NCBI GenBank assembly: GCA_900078775.1
Contig: LT549889.1
Span: 682,001-746,000, forward strand
DNA from: Mycolicibacterium aurum
GTDB lineage: Bacteria > Actinomycetota > Actinomycetes > Mycobacteriales > Mycobacteriaceae
Length of the DNA: 64,000 nucleotides
Reading direction: 5' to 3'
Positions 28,146-38,134 of this stretch are shown here, piece by piece. The number at the start of each line of letters is the position of its first letter. The stretch's first letter is position 1. The notes below the pieces were generated by a model. The model did no database searches, had not been told where the DNA came from, and saw nothing but the letters and a program-made list of their open reading frames with translations. Made by a program: the position numbers and the translations under genes.

Positions 28146-29537
28146 TTAAAGGACCACGACACCCTCGGCGACGCCGAGGACCCGCAGATCGCGGTACCAG
28201 CGTTCGACCGGGTGTTCCTTGGTGTAACCGTGACCGCCGAGCAACTGCACCCCGTCCAGCCCGATCTGCATGCCCTTGTCGGCGGCGATCCGCTTGGCCA
28301 GGGCGGCTTCCCGGGCGAAGGTCAGGCCCTGGTCGGCGCGCGATGCGCCGCGCAGCGTGATCAGCCGCAGCCCGTCGAGCTCGATGGCGATGTTGGCGGT
28401 CATGAACGCGACGGCCTGCCGGTTGGCGATCGGCTCGCCGAACGCCTCGCGCTCCTTGATGTAGGGCATGACGTGGTCGAGCACCGCGTGCGAGGTGCCG
28501 ACAGCCAGTGCGGCCCAACCCAATCGGGAATAGGCGATCGCTTCAGAGAAATCTTGGGCGTAGTCCTGGTCGGTGCGGTCCGGTTCGCCGAGGCGGTTGT
28601 GCAGCGGCACCGCGACGTTGTCGAGGGCGACCCTGCCGAGCGCGGCGGCGCGGATCCCCATCGACGGGTCGGCCTCGACGGTCAGGCCCTCGGCGGAGGC
28701 CTCCACCACGAAAAGTGCCGGCTTGCCGTTGAGTTGGGCTGCCACGATGAACAGTTCGGCGGCACCGGCGGCGGGCACCAGCGACTTCACGCCGGACAGC
28801 CGGTAGCCGCCCGGGGTGCGTACCGCGGTGGTCCTGCACGCGGTGGGGTCGAACAGCGCGTGCGGTTCGGCGATGAGAACGCTTGCCTGCGGGACGTTTT
28901 CGCCGGCGAACTCGGGCAGGTAGGTGGCCTGCTGCTCGGCGCTTCCCCAGTGCGTCAGCGCGGCGGCGACGCCGGCGGGGGCCAGGATCGGCAGCGCCAA
29001 TCCCATGTCGCCGTAGGCGAGGGCCTCGGCGACCAGGGCGCCGGTGACGGTGCTGCGGTGTTCGGCGATCCCGTCGAAGTTCTCCGGGATGTTCAGTGCG
29101 GTGACGCCGATCTCGGCGGCCTTGGTGATCAGATCGTCCGGGTAGGTCGCGGCCGCGTCGGCGGCGTGGGCGGCCGGGCGCAGGATCTCGTCGGCGAATT
29201 CGCTGACCGTCTCGACGATCATCTTCTGGTCGTCGTCGGGGGTCAGGTCGAAGTAGTCGGATTCCCGGGGCGCGAGCCGGGTGGGTGCGCTGCCGCCCAG
29301 GTTCTGGATCCGCTTGAACTGGCGGGTGGTGGCCCCGGCCGCGGAGAACGCGGTCTTGACGCCGTACCGGATGCCCTTGTTGAGCGGGTCGCGCAGGCCG
29401 TAGCGGTCCAAAACCTCCTGGCCGACGATGGGAGTGATCAGCGCCAGGGCGATATCGGTCGCTGTCCGCTTGTGCTTGTGCAGTCCGACGGCGCTCTCGG
29501 GCCCTTTGCGCCGGGGACGGGATTCGATCTGAGTCAT
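28146..29537 (-). CDS. fadE23: Acyl-CoA dehydrogenase FadE23
   Basis: A 463-residue acyl-CoA dehydrogenase with an N-terminal extension of about 95 residues that is absent from standard ACADs (RTATDIALALITPIVGQEVL). The core has DYFDLTPDDDQKMIVETVSE, LIAEPHALFDPTACRTTAVR in place of the usual TEPxxGSD FAD loop, and GVQLLGGHGYTKEHPVERWY. The altered FAD loop suggests that it may be the non-catalytic partner of FadE24. It matches Rv3140 in order and length and starts under a long inverted repeat. Confidence 0.9.
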   Translation of the reverse strand: MTQIESRPRRKGPESAVGLHKHKRTATDIALALITPIVGQEVLDRYGLRDPLNKGIRYGVKTAFSAAGATTRQFKRIQNLGGSAPTRLAPRESDYFDLTPDDDQKMIVETVSEFADEILRPAAHAADAAATYPDDLITKAAEIGVTALNIPENFDGIAEHRSTVTGALVAEALAYGDMGLALPILAPAGVAAALTHWGSAEQQATYLPEFAGENVPQASVLIAEPHALFDPTACRTTAVRTPGGYRLSGVKSLVPAAGAAELFIVAAQLNGKPALFVVEASAEGLTVEADPSMGIRAAALGRVALDNVAVPLHNRLGEPDRTDQDYAQDFSEAIAYSRLGWAALAVGTSHAVLDHVMPYIKEREAFGEPIANRQAVAFMTANIAIELDGLRLITLRGASRADQGLTFAREAALAKRIAADKGMQIGLDGVQLLGGHGYTKEHPVERWYRDLRVLGVAEGVVVL

Positions 29538-29578
29538 TGTCAGCAGCCTCTTTTGGTGGGGGCAATGCGCCCTGACCG

Positions 29579-29600
29579 TATCTTACTCCAGAGTAAGATA
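29579..29600 (-). promoter_or_regulatory. 22-bp inverted-repeat operator upstream of fadE23
   Basis: TATCTTACTC-CA-GAGTAAGATA has perfect 10-base arms. On the minus strand TAAGAT in the right arm is a -10 match about 42 bases before the fadE23 ATG. The geometry is that of a TetR-family dimer site, but no regulator gene is adjacent. Confidence 0.65.
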
Positions 29601-29620
29601 GCGCGAAGCTGTTACCAAGT

Positions 29621-30415
29621 TCACAGCGGTGCGAGGCGGGCGCGCACCTGGTCGTGCAGCCGCCCGTTGGTGGCCAGCGCACTGCCGCCGTGCGGGCCGG
29701 GTTCGCCGTCGATGCTGGTGAACGACCCGCCGGCCTCCCGGATCAGGATGTCGAGCGGGGCGATGTCCCAGACCTTGACCTCCGGTTCGCAGGCGATGTC
29801 CACCGCGCCCTCGGCCACCAGGCAGTAGGACCAGAAGTCGCCGTAGGCCCGCACCCGCCACACCGCGTCGGTGAGCGCGACGAACTGCTCGCGCCGGTCG
29901 TCCCATCCGGTGGTCAGATCGGAGTAGGACAGGCTGGCCGAGGCCAGATCGGCGACCCCGGACACCTGGATGCGCCGGGTGTTCCCGCCGAACGAGGTGT
30001 GCGCGCCCTGGCCGTGCCCGGCCCACCAGCGCCGGCCCAGGGCCGGCGCGCTGATCACGCCGACCACCGGAACACCGTCGGAGATGAGGGCGATGAGCGT
30101 GCACCACACCGGGACGCCGCGGACGAAGTTCTTGGTGCCGTCGATCGGGTCGAGCACCCACACCCGGCCGGCGTCGGCGCCCGTCAAAGGTTCGGTGCCG
30201 CCGAACTCCTCACCGAACACCGAATCGTCGGGGCGGGCCTCGGCGAGCGCGGCACGCAGGGTCTCCTCGGCGCCCTTGTCCGCATCGGTGACCGGGGTCA
30301 GGTCGGGTTTGGTCTCGATGCGAAGGTCCAATGCGCCGAAGCGGGCCATGGTCAGCTCGTCGGCCTGATCGGCCAGTCGCAGGGCCAGGGTCAGGTCATC
30401 AGAAACATCGCTCAT
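29621..30415 (-). CDS. hisN: Inositol-monophosphatase-family histidinol-phosphatase
   Basis: A 264-residue Mg-dependent phosphatase. Motifs: [28 protein letters not shown] (the DPIDGT metal site) and [16 protein letters not shown]. It matches Rv3137, the HisN-type histidinol-phosphatase of histidine biosynthesis, beside which M. tuberculosis also keeps fadE24/23. Other IMPase activities on inositol phosphates cannot be excluded from sequence. The start at 30415 ([14 protein letters not shown]) is divergent from the small membrane protein gene. Confidence 0.88.
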   Translation of the reverse strand: MSDVSDDLTLALRLADQADELTMARFGALDLRIETKPDLTPVTDADKGAEETLRAALAEARPDDSVFGEEFGGTEPLTGADAGRVWVLDPIDGTKNFVRGVPVWCTLIALISDGVPVVGVISAPALGRRWWAGHGQGAHTSFGGNTRRIQVSGVADLASASLSYSDLTTGWDDRREQFVALTDAVWRVRAYGDFWSYCLVAEGAVDIACEPEVKVWDIAPLDILIREAGGSFTSIDGEPGPHGGSALATNGRLHDQVRARLAPL

Positions 30416-30438
30416 GCCCGCAGTCCTACCATGGCAGC

Positions 30439-30813
30439 GTGATCGAATTCGTGATGGTGCTGGTGTTGGTGGGCGCGCTGCTGTTGATAGCGCTGCCCTG
30501 GATCCGCAAGCGCCAGGGCGGAGGTGGCGTGGGCGCGAACATGGCGCCCGGCACGCTGCTGGTGACCGGGGTGAGCCCGCGGCCCGAGGGGGAGATCGGC
30601 GAACAGTTCGTCACCATCAGCGGCGTGATCAACGGCCCGACGGTCAATGAGCATGTCATCTACCAGCGGATGGCCGTCGACGTGGACCAGTGGCCGACCA
30701 TGGGTCAGCTGATCGACGTCGTCTACTCGCCGAAGAACCCGGACAAGTGGATGTTCGCCCCGGCGACGCCGCCGCCCCCGCCGGTGGTCCCCGACTACCC
30801 GCCCACCAGCTGA
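30439..30813 (+). CDS. Small single-pass membrane protein of unknown function
   Basis: A 124-residue protein with one N-terminal transmembrane helix ([18 protein letters not shown]), a basic stop-transfer (RKRQGG), then about 90 residues with [20 protein letters not shown] and a C-terminal proline run ([14 protein letters not shown]). The GTG at 30439 is chosen because it places the helix at the N-terminus; a longer frame upstream overlaps hisN in antisense. I do not recognise the family. It is divergent from hisN by 23 bases. Confidence 0.75.
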   Translation: MIEFVMVLVLVGALLLIALPWIRKRQGGGGVGANMAPGTLLVTGVSPRPEGEIGEQFVTISGVINGPTVNEHVIYQRMAVDVDQWPTMGQLIDVVYSPKNPDKWMFAPATPPPPPVVPDYPPTS

Positions 30814-30927
30814 GGCGCGTCGGCCCTGGGACATTCCCGTTCGGGGACATGCCCCCAGAAACGCTGGGGCGAGATCGACGTCAGGGTCGTCGACTGCGCC
30901 CGCAAACCTGCTGAGGACCGCCCTGAG

Positions 30928-30950
30928 GTCGAACTCGCGCCGAGTTCGAC
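30928..30950. terminator. Hairpin between convergent genes
   Basis: GTCGAACTCG-CGC-CGAGTTCGAC is a perfect 10-bp stem inside the 226-bp gap between the small membrane protein gene and the fprA stop. There is no T-run; it may end transcription in both directions. I see no gene in the rest of the gap. Confidence 0.4.
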
Positions 30951-31039
30951 CCGATGGTTGCGACGTCGTCCGAACCTCGGCGAATCACCAGCCCTCAGCT
31001 CGATCTCGGCCTAGGGGTTTGACGGGCATACCCGCCCGC

Positions 31040-32380
31040 TCAGCCGTGCGCGATCCCCAGCATGTCCTCGACATTGCTGAGCTTCACCCGGGGCCGGTGC
31101 TGGGCATCGCCGACGGCGCGTTCGTGCTCGTCGATGCGCTGCCAGTGCGCGGTGGTCACCAGCTTGGGCTGGCGCGCCAGCAGCCACTGGGCCAACTCCT
31201 CGGCGTGCTGCTCATCGAACCCGGGTTCGCCGAGATCGGCGAGCAGGGTGTCCACGGTGTCCGCGGAGTCCTTCTTGTTGCTGCCGATGACGCCGGACGG
31301 GCCACGTTTGATCCAGCCGACGACGTACTCGTTGCGGCTTCCGTCGACCCGGCCGGCGGTGTGCGGGATGGTGCCGGAGCGCTCGTCGAACGGCAGCCCC
31401 GGCGTCGCGACGCCCTTGTAGCCGACCGCGCGCACCACCAACTGCACGGGCAGTTCCTCGCGCTCACCGGTGTCCTTGGCGACCACCCGGCCGCCCTCGT
31501 CGACGAGTTCGTTGCGGCCCAACACGATCGACTCCACCCGGCCTTCGCCGCGGATCTCGATGGGGGAGGTCGCGAACCGGAACACCACCCGCCGCGTCGC
31601 CCCGGCCGGCTCGTTGTCCGCGTACCCGCGCAGCACCTTGATGTTCTGCCGGACGGTCTTGTCGGCCGCCTCCAGCTGCTCGTCGGTGATGGCGTCGAAG
31701 TCGGCACGCTCGACCACCACGTCCACCTCGGCCATCTGCTCCATGTGCCCGAGCTCGCGCAGTTCCAGGGTGGTGAACGGGGCCTGCAGGGGACCGCGCC
31801 GGCCCACCACGATCACCTCGCGCACCCCGCGCGGGCCCAGCAGGTCCAGCGCGTGATCGGCGATGTCGGTCTGCGCCAGGATCTCCGGATCGCTGATCAG
31901 GATCCGGGCCACGTCGAGGGCGACGTTGCCGTTGCCGATCACCACCGCGCGATCGGCGGTCAGGTTCGGCGCCATCGCCCCGAAGTGCGGGTGCGCGTTG
32001 TACCAGCCGACGAAGTCGACGGCCGACACGCTGCCGGGCAGATCCTCACCGGGAATGCCGAGCACCCGGTCGGCCTGCGCCCCGATCGCGTAGATCACCG
32101 CGTCGTAACGCTCGGCCAACTCGGCGGCCTGCACGTGCTCGCCGACGGTGACGTTGCCGAAGAACCGGAAGTTCGGGTCGGCGGCGATCTTCTCGAACTG
32201 CGCGCTGATCGACTTGATCTTCGGGTGGTCCGGCGCCACCCCGGAACGCACCAGCCCCCAGGGGGTGGGCAGCATCTCGATCATGTCGACCCGGAAGTCG
32301 CGGTCGTTCTTCAACAGCGATGCGGCGGCGAAGAACCCGGATGGGCCCGAGCCGACGATCGCCACGTGATACGGGCGCAT
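31040..32380 (-). CDS. fprA: NADPH-ferredoxin (adrenodoxin-type) reductase
   Basis: A 446-residue flavoprotein that passes electrons from NADPH via FAD to ferredoxins, e.g. for cytochromes P450. HVAIVGSGPSGFFAAASLLK is the FAD site, LPTPWGLVRSGVAPDHPKIK a family hallmark, VVIGNGNVALDVARIL the NADPH site, and YVVGWIKRGPSGVIG the C-terminal motif. The start is ATG 32380 (MRPYHV), as in M. tuberculosis FprA (Rv3106), rather than an upstream TTG. It is divergent from prfB as in M. tuberculosis. Confidence 0.96.
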   Translation of the reverse strand: MRPYHVAIVGSGPSGFFAAASLLKNDRDFRVDMIEMLPTPWGLVRSGVAPDHPKIKSISAQFEKIAADPNFRFFGNVTVGEHVQAAELAERYDAVIYAIGAQADRVLGIPGEDLPGSVSAVDFVGWYNAHPHFGAMAPNLTADRAVVIGNGNVALDVARILISDPEILAQTDIADHALDLLGPRGVREVIVVGRRGPLQAPFTTLELRELGHMEQMAEVDVVVERADFDAITDEQLEAADKTVRQNIKVLRGYADNEPAGATRRVVFRFATSPIEIRGEGRVESIVLGRNELVDEGGRVVAKDTGEREELPVQLVVRAVGYKGVATPGLPFDERSGTIPHTAGRVDGSRNEYVVGWIKRGPSGVIGSNKKDSADTVDTLLADLGEPGFDEQHAEELAQWLLARQPKLVTTAHWQRIDEHERAVGDAQHRPRVKLSNVEDMLGIAHG

Positions 32381-32507
32381 GTACAAGCCTTTTCGTGAGG
32401 CTGACCGGCGGCGCGCAAGGGGCTGTCGCGACGTCGCCGGACCGGTTACCCGCCCGAGCCTAGTAGGCGGACCGCCGATCGAGGGCGGAGTCCGGAGAAG
32501 CGGCCGG

Positions 32508-32513
32508 TAACCT
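32508..32513 (+). promoter_or_regulatory. -10 box giving a probably leaderless prfB mRNA
   Basis: TAACCT ends 8 bases before the prfB GTG (32522), so transcription should start at or next to the start codon. No ribosome-binding site precedes the GTG, consistent with leaderless initiation. Confidence 0.5.
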
Positions 32514-32521
32514 CAACAATC

Positions 32522-33631
<1,110 letters not shown>

Positions 33632-33635
33632 CCCG

Positions 33636-34556
33636 ATGACCAGCAGCGTCTACGCACTGTCAGCGGCCGACCGCTGGCACGGCTTCTGGCGCGGGGACAT
33701 CGGCGAGTGGATCATCACGCGCGGGCTGCGCATCGTCATGCTCGTCATCGCGGCGATCCTGATCGCCCGGTTCGTCAACTGGGCGGCCCAGCTGATCACC
33801 CGGCGCATCGACGCCGACTTCCAGGAGAGCGACGCGCTGGTGCGCACCGAGACCGCCAAGCACCGGCAGGCGGTCGCCTCGGTGATCTCCTGGGTGACCG
33901 TCGCGCTGATCTGTGTGATCGTCGGTCTGCAGATCACCGAGATCCTGGCCATCCCGCTGGGCTCGCTGGTCGCGCCGGCCGCGGTGCTCGGTGCCGCGCT
34001 GGGTTTCGGCGCGCAGCGCATCGTGCAGGACCTGCTGTCCGGGTTCTTCATCATCACCGAGAAGCAGTACGGCTTCGGTGACCTGGTGACCCTGACGTTG
34101 GGCGCCTCCAACGAGGCGACCGGCACCGTCGAGGACGTCACCCTGCGGATCACCAAGCTGCGCACCAGCGACGGTGAGGTCTTCACCATCCCCAACGGGC
34201 AGATCATGAAGTCGCTGAACCTGTCCAAGGACTGGGCCCGCGCCGTGGTGGACATCCCGGTGCCGACGACGGCCGATCTCAACGCCGTCAACGAGCTGCT
34301 GCACTCGGTGTGCGAGAACGCCATGAAGAACCCGCAGATGAACGATCTGCTGCTGGACCAGCCGCAGCTGATGGGCGTGGAGAGCCTCGAGCTCGACACG
34401 GTGAATCTGCGGATGGTGGCCCGCACCCTGCCCGGTAAGCAGTTCGAGGTGGGCCGTCAGCTACGGCTGATGGTGATCGCGGCGCTGGCCCGGGCGGGCA
34501 TCGTGTCCAAGGCCCAGTCCTCCTCGCTGGCGGCCAACGTCGAGGTCCGGGAATGA
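33636..34556 (+). CDS. MscS-type small-conductance mechanosensitive channel
   Basis: A 306-residue membrane protein with about three transmembrane helices ([36 protein letters not shown]; then the pore helix). The pore signature [29 protein letters not shown] is intact, followed by the beta domain ([31 protein letters not shown]). It should release solutes under hypo-osmotic shock. ATG 33636 is chosen 4 bases after prfB; ATG 33618, overlapping prfB, is an alternative. Its stop overlaps the next ATG. Confidence 0.9.
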   Translation: MTSSVYALSAADRWHGFWRGDIGEWIITRGLRIVMLVIAAILIARFVNWAAQLITRRIDADFQESDALVRTETAKHRQAVASVISWVTVALICVIVGLQITEILAIPLGSLVAPAAVLGAALGFGAQRIVQDLLSGFFIITEKQYGFGDLVTLTLGASNEATGTVEDVTLRITKLRTSDGEVFTIPNGQIMKSLNLSKDWARAVVDIPVPTTADLNAVNELLHSVCENAMKNPQMNDLLLDQPQLMGVESLELDTVNLRMVARTLPGKQFEVGRQLRLMVIAALARAGIVSKAQSSSLAANVEVRE

Positions 34557-35088
34557 AGCTGATCTCGCGGCGCAGCGCCGACACCGAGAAACGCTGGCCG
34601 GTGTATCTGCCGGGCGGCCGGATGCGGACGTCGACGGTCGGGCTGATCATCGCGTTCTTCCTCACCGCCTGGCTGTACGACACCTACAAACCGCCGCCGC
34701 CGGAGCCGGTCCCGGCCAACCAGACGGTGCCGCCCGGTTTCGTGCCCGACCCGGAGTACACCTGGGTGCCGCGCACCCAGGTTCAGGAATGGCCGCGCAC
34801 CACGACCACCACCCCGACGACGACCACCACCACCACCGAGTCGCCGACGCCGCCGACCACCACGCCGACGCTGCCGACTTCGCCGACCGAACCGACCGAC
34901 ACACCGGCGCCCGGGCAGGAGCCGCTCGCCCCCGAAGAGGTGACGCCGCCCACCACGACGGTGTTCGATCCGGACGGGCCGAACGGCTTGCTTCCCCCGA
35001 TCACGCTGCCGGTTCTGCCCGGACCGGTGCCCGAGCCGGCACCCCCGCGCCCGCGACACCGCCACCGCCTGCACGCAGCGGGAACTGA
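34553..35088 (+). CDS. Pro/Thr-rich single-pass membrane protein (Rv3103c-like), apparent frameshift near its end
   Basis: A membrane-anchored protein: a basic N-terminus, one helix ([16 protein letters not shown]), then a long disordered Pro/Thr tract ([20 protein letters not shown]). The frame from ATG 34553 has no stop and runs straight into ftsE. After the CCCCC run at 35042-35046 its composition changes to [13 protein letters not shown]. One added C would restore a natural ending ([14 protein letters not shown], stop at 35088). The coordinates assume that repair. As written, a fused 416-residue protein with FtsE is possible. Confidence 0.65.
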
Positions 35089-35113
35089 CACGCGTCTACA
35101 CTGGCGTGCCGTG

Positions 35114-35803
35114 ATGATCACCCTCGACAAAGTGAGCAAGCAGTACAAATCCTCTGCTCGTCCGGCGCTGGATGACGTCTCACTCAAGATCGACAAGGGT
35201 GAGTTCGTCTTCCTGATCGGCCCCTCGGGTTCGGGCAAGTCGACGTTCATGCGTCTGCTGCTGGGCGCCGAGCATCCCTCCAAGGGGGATATCCGGGTCT
35301 CGAAGTTCCACGTCAACAAGCTGTCCGGCCGGCACATCCCGCAGCTGCGGCAGGTCATCGGTTGCGTCTTCCAGGACTTCCGGCTGCTGCAGCAGAAGAC
35401 TGTCTTCGAGAACGTCGCGTTCGCGCTGGAGGTCATCGGCAAGCGCGGCGACGTGATCAACCGGGTGGTGCCCGATGTGCTGGAGATGGTCGGCCTGTCC
35501 GGCAAGGCCAGCCGACTGCCCAGCGAGCTCTCCGGTGGCGAGCAGCAGCGGGTGGCGATCGCGCGGGCGTTCGTGAACCGGCCACTGGTGCTGCTGGCCG
35601 ACGAGCCCACCGGCAACCTGGACCCCGAGACCAGTAAGGACATCATGGATCTGCTTGAGCGGATCAACCGCACCGGAACCACGGTTCTGATGGCGACGCA
35701 CGACCACCACATCGTGGACTCCATGCGTCAGCGCGTCATCGAACTGGAATTGGGCCGGCTCATCCGCGACGAGCAGCGCGGCGTCTACGGAATGGATCGC
35801 TAG
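35114..35803 (+). CDS. ftsE: Cell-division ABC transporter ATPase FtsE
   Basis: A 229-residue ABC ATPase, the same length as M. tuberculosis FtsE. Walker A is GPSGSGKST, the signature is [13 protein letters not shown], Walker B is [15 protein letters not shown], and the switch His lies in MATHDHHIV. With FtsX it transmits divisome state to periplasmic peptidoglycan hydrolases. ATG 35114 (MITLDKV) fits the family start. A GTG lies just before it. The upstream gene is in frame with it without a stop. Its TAG shares one base with the ftsX GTG. Confidence 0.96.
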   Translation: MITLDKVSKQYKSSARPALDDVSLKIDKGEFVFLIGPSGSGKSTFMRLLLGAEHPSKGDIRVSKFHVNKLSGRHIPQLRQVIGCVFQDFRLLQQKTVFENVAFALEVIGKRGDVINRVVPDVLEMVGLSGKASRLPSELSGGEQQRVAIARAFVNRPLVLLADEPTGNLDPETSKDIMDLLERINRTGTTVLMATHDHHIVDSMRQRVIELELGRLIRDEQRGVYGMDR

Positions 35804-36696
35804 TGCGTTTTGGCTTCCTGATCAACGAGGTCGTCACCGGCCTGCGTCGCAACGTCACGATGACGGTGGCGATGATCCTGACGACCGCCATCTCCATCGG
35901 CCTGTTCGGCGGTGGTCTGCTGGTGATGCGCGTGGCCGACCAGTCCCGCGACATCTACCTGGACCGGGTGGAGAGCCAGGTCTTCCTCACCAACGACATC
36001 TCGGTCAACGACCCGAACTGCGATGCGGACCCGTGCAAGGCGTTGCGCGCGCAGATCGACGCGCGTGACGACGTGAAGTCGGTGCGCTTCCTCAACCAGG
36101 AAGCCGCCTACGAGGACGCCATCAAGAAGATCCCGGCCTTCAAGGACGTCGCGAGCAAGGATGCCTTCCCGGCCTCGTTCATCGTGAAGCTGGAAAACCC
36201 GGAACAGCACCTGGATTTCGACGCCGCCATGCAGGGCCAGCCCGGGGTGATGAACGTGCTGAACCAGAAGGACCTGATCGACCGGCTGTTCGCGCTGCTG
36301 GACGGCATGTCGAACGCGGCGTTCGCGGTGGCGCTGGTGCAGGCCATCGGCGCGGTGTTGTTGATCGCGAACATGGTTCAGGTGGCGGCCTACACCCGGC
36401 GCACCGAGATCGGCATCATGCGCCTGGTCGGCGCGACCCGCTGGTACACCCAGCTGCCGTTCCTGGTGGAGGCGATGCTGGCCGCGTTCATCGGTGTGAT
36501 GCTGGCGCTGATCGGTCTGCTGTCGGTGCGCACGCTGTTCCTGGAGAAGGCGCTCAGCCAGTTCACCCAGGCTAATTTGATTGCGCCGCTGGACTTCGCC
36601 GATATCCTCTACATCGCCCCGATCCTGCTGTTCGTGGGCGTGGCGATGGCCGGTGTCACGGCGTATGTGACACTGCGCCTCTACGTTCGAAGATGA
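35803..36696 (+). CDS. ftsX: Cell-division protein FtsX
   Basis: A 297-residue four-helix membrane protein, partner of FtsE. TM1 follows [20 protein letters not shown]. The extracellular domain between TM1 and TM2 contains two Cys (NCDADPC), as in other mycobacterial FtsX proteins that bind RipC. TM2-TM4 fall in the last 130 residues ([20 protein letters not shown] between TM2 and TM3). It starts at GTG 35803 overlapping the ftsE stop and ends in an ATGA overlap with smpB. Confidence 0.95.
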   Translation: MRFGFLINEVVTGLRRNVTMTVAMILTTAISIGLFGGGLLVMRVADQSRDIYLDRVESQVFLTNDISVNDPNCDADPCKALRAQIDARDDVKSVRFLNQEAAYEDAIKKIPAFKDVASKDAFPASFIVKLENPEQHLDFDAAMQGQPGVMNVLNQKDLIDRLFALLDGMSNAAFAVALVQAIGAVLLIANMVQVAAYTRRTEIGIMRLVGATRWYTQLPFLVEAMLAAFIGVMLALIGLLSVRTLFLEKALSQFTQANLIAPLDFADILYIAPILLFVGVAMAGVTAYVTLRLYVRR

Positions 36697-37205
36697 CGAT
36701 GGCAACCAAGAGCAAGAAACCCGACAAGGCCGCCGAAAAGGCGAACAACCATGTGGTGGCGACCAACCGGAAGGCCCGCCACAACTACACGATCCTGGAC
36801 ACCTACGAGGCCGGGATCGTGCTTGTCGGTACCGAGGTGAAAAGCCTGCGCGAGGGGCAGGCCTCCCTCGTGGACGCGTTCGCCACCGTCGACGACGGCG
36901 AGATCTGGCTGCGCAACCTGCACATCGCGGAGTACCACCACGGCACCTGGACCAACCACGCCCCGCGGCGCAACCGCAAACTGCTGTTGCACCGCAGCCA
37001 GATCGACAACCTGGTCGGCAAGATCCGCGACGGCAACCTCACCCTGGTGCCGCTGTCGCTGTACTTCAGCGACGGCAAGGTGAAGGTGGAACTGGCGCTG
37101 GCCCGCGGTAAGGAGGCCCGCGACAAGCGCCACGACCTGGCCAAGCGGGACGCCGACCGGGAGATCATCCGGGAACTGGGCCGGCGCGCCAAGGGCATGC
37201 GCTGA
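36693..37205 (+). CDS. smpB: SsrA-binding protein SmpB
   Basis: A 170-residue OB-fold protein that delivers tmRNA to stalled ribosomes. Motifs: [44 protein letters not shown] and the basic C-terminal tail [19 protein letters not shown]. The start at 36693 gives an ATGA overlap with ftsX; ATG 36699 is equally possible. The tmRNA gene itself lies 3.3 kb downstream, separated by a transporter and a signalling gene. Confidence 0.96.
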   Translation: MTMATKSKKPDKAAEKANNHVVATNRKARHNYTILDTYEAGIVLVGTEVKSLREGQASLVDAFATVDDGEIWLRNLHIAEYHHGTWTNHAPRRNRKLLLHRSQIDNLVGKIRDGNLTLVPLSLYFSDGKVKVELALARGKEARDKRHDLAKRDADREIIRELGRRAKGMR

Positions 37206-38047
37206 TCGGCGTTCTGCTCGCACTGGTTTCGGCCGCGGGCTACGGCGTCAGCGATTTCGTCGGCGGTATCGCGTCGCGGCGGGTGGCCGCGCTGCGAGTG
37301 GTGCTGGTGTCCTACCCGGTGGCGCTGGTGCTGCTGACCGGGTTGTCTTTCGTTGTGGGCGGGCAGATCTCGAGCCCTGCCGTGCTGTGGGGTGTGTTGT
37401 GCGGGATCAGCCAGGCGTTCGGGGTGTGGTGGTTCTACGCCGCCCTGGGCTCCGGGCCGATCTCGGTGGTGTCACCGCTGACCGCGATCCTGGTGGCCGG
37501 GGTGCCCGTCGGCGTCGGGGTGGCGCTGGGGGAGCGGCCCGGCGCGCTGGCCCTGGTGGGGATCGCGGTGGCGCTGGTCGCCGTCGTGCTGGTGTCCCGC
37601 GGGGTGACCGATGAGGACCCGTCACCGCACCGGTTCACCACCAAGGTGGCCTGGCTGACGGTCGGGTCCGGGCTGGCGTTCGGGCTGAACTTCGTGCTCA
37701 TCGACCAGGCCCCGGTGCAGGCCGGGCTGTGGCCGCTGGTGTTCGCCCGGGTCTCGGCCACCGCGCTGGTGGTGCTCATCGCGCTGGTCGGCCGCCAGCT
37801 CCGGCCGCCGACCGGGGTGCCGTTGAAGCTGGCGTTGGTCGCCGGGGTGCTGGACACCATCGCCAACGTGGCCATGCTGTTGGCCTTGCAGGCCTCGCTG
37901 CTGTCGCTGGCGGGGGTGCTCATTTCGCTGTATCCGGCCTCGACCGTCGCGTTGGCGCTGTTGGTGCTCAAGGAGAGGGTGACCCGCTGGCAGGTGGTGG
38001 GCATGGTGGCGGCGGGGGCCGCGGTGGCCATGATCGCCGCCGGATAG
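37202..38047 (+). CDS. EamA/DMT-family transporter, probable CTG start
   Basis: A ten-helix drug/metabolite-transporter-type permease of about 281 residues, built from two EamA halves. The first helix ([20 protein letters not shown]) is encoded from 37205, yet the only standard start codon in frame is GTG 37283, which would remove that helix. The codon overlapping the smpB stop is CTG, giving CTGA in place of the usual ATGA/GTGA junction. I therefore place the start at CTG 37202. The substrate is unknown. Confidence 0.72.
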   Translation: MIGVLLALVSAAGYGVSDFVGGIASRRVAALRVVLVSYPVALVLLTGLSFVVGGQISSPAVLWGVLCGISQAFGVWWFYAALGSGPISVVSPLTAILVAGVPVGVGVALGERPGALALVGIAVALVAVVLVSRGVTDEDPSPHRFTTKVAWLTVGSGLAFGLNFVLIDQAPVQAGLWPLVFARVSATALVVLIALVGRQLRPPTGVPLKLALVAGVLDTIANVAMLLALQASLLSLAGVLISLYPASTVALALLVLKERVTRWQVVGMVAAGAAVAMIAAG

Positions 38048-38134
38048 TTTCCTGAGTTTCGTCATGCGTGCAGTTCGTCGATCGGTCGCTCGGTAGCATC
38101 ACGATCCACCGGCCGATGGCGCGAAGGGAGGCGT

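Noticed and set aside
26712..29828. Open frame of about 1038 codons on the plus strand opposite fadE24 and fadE23
   Set aside because: It is antisense to two well-conserved dehydrogenases, has His/Gly/Arg/Asp-rich composition typical of high-G+C shadow frames, and has no recognisable domain.
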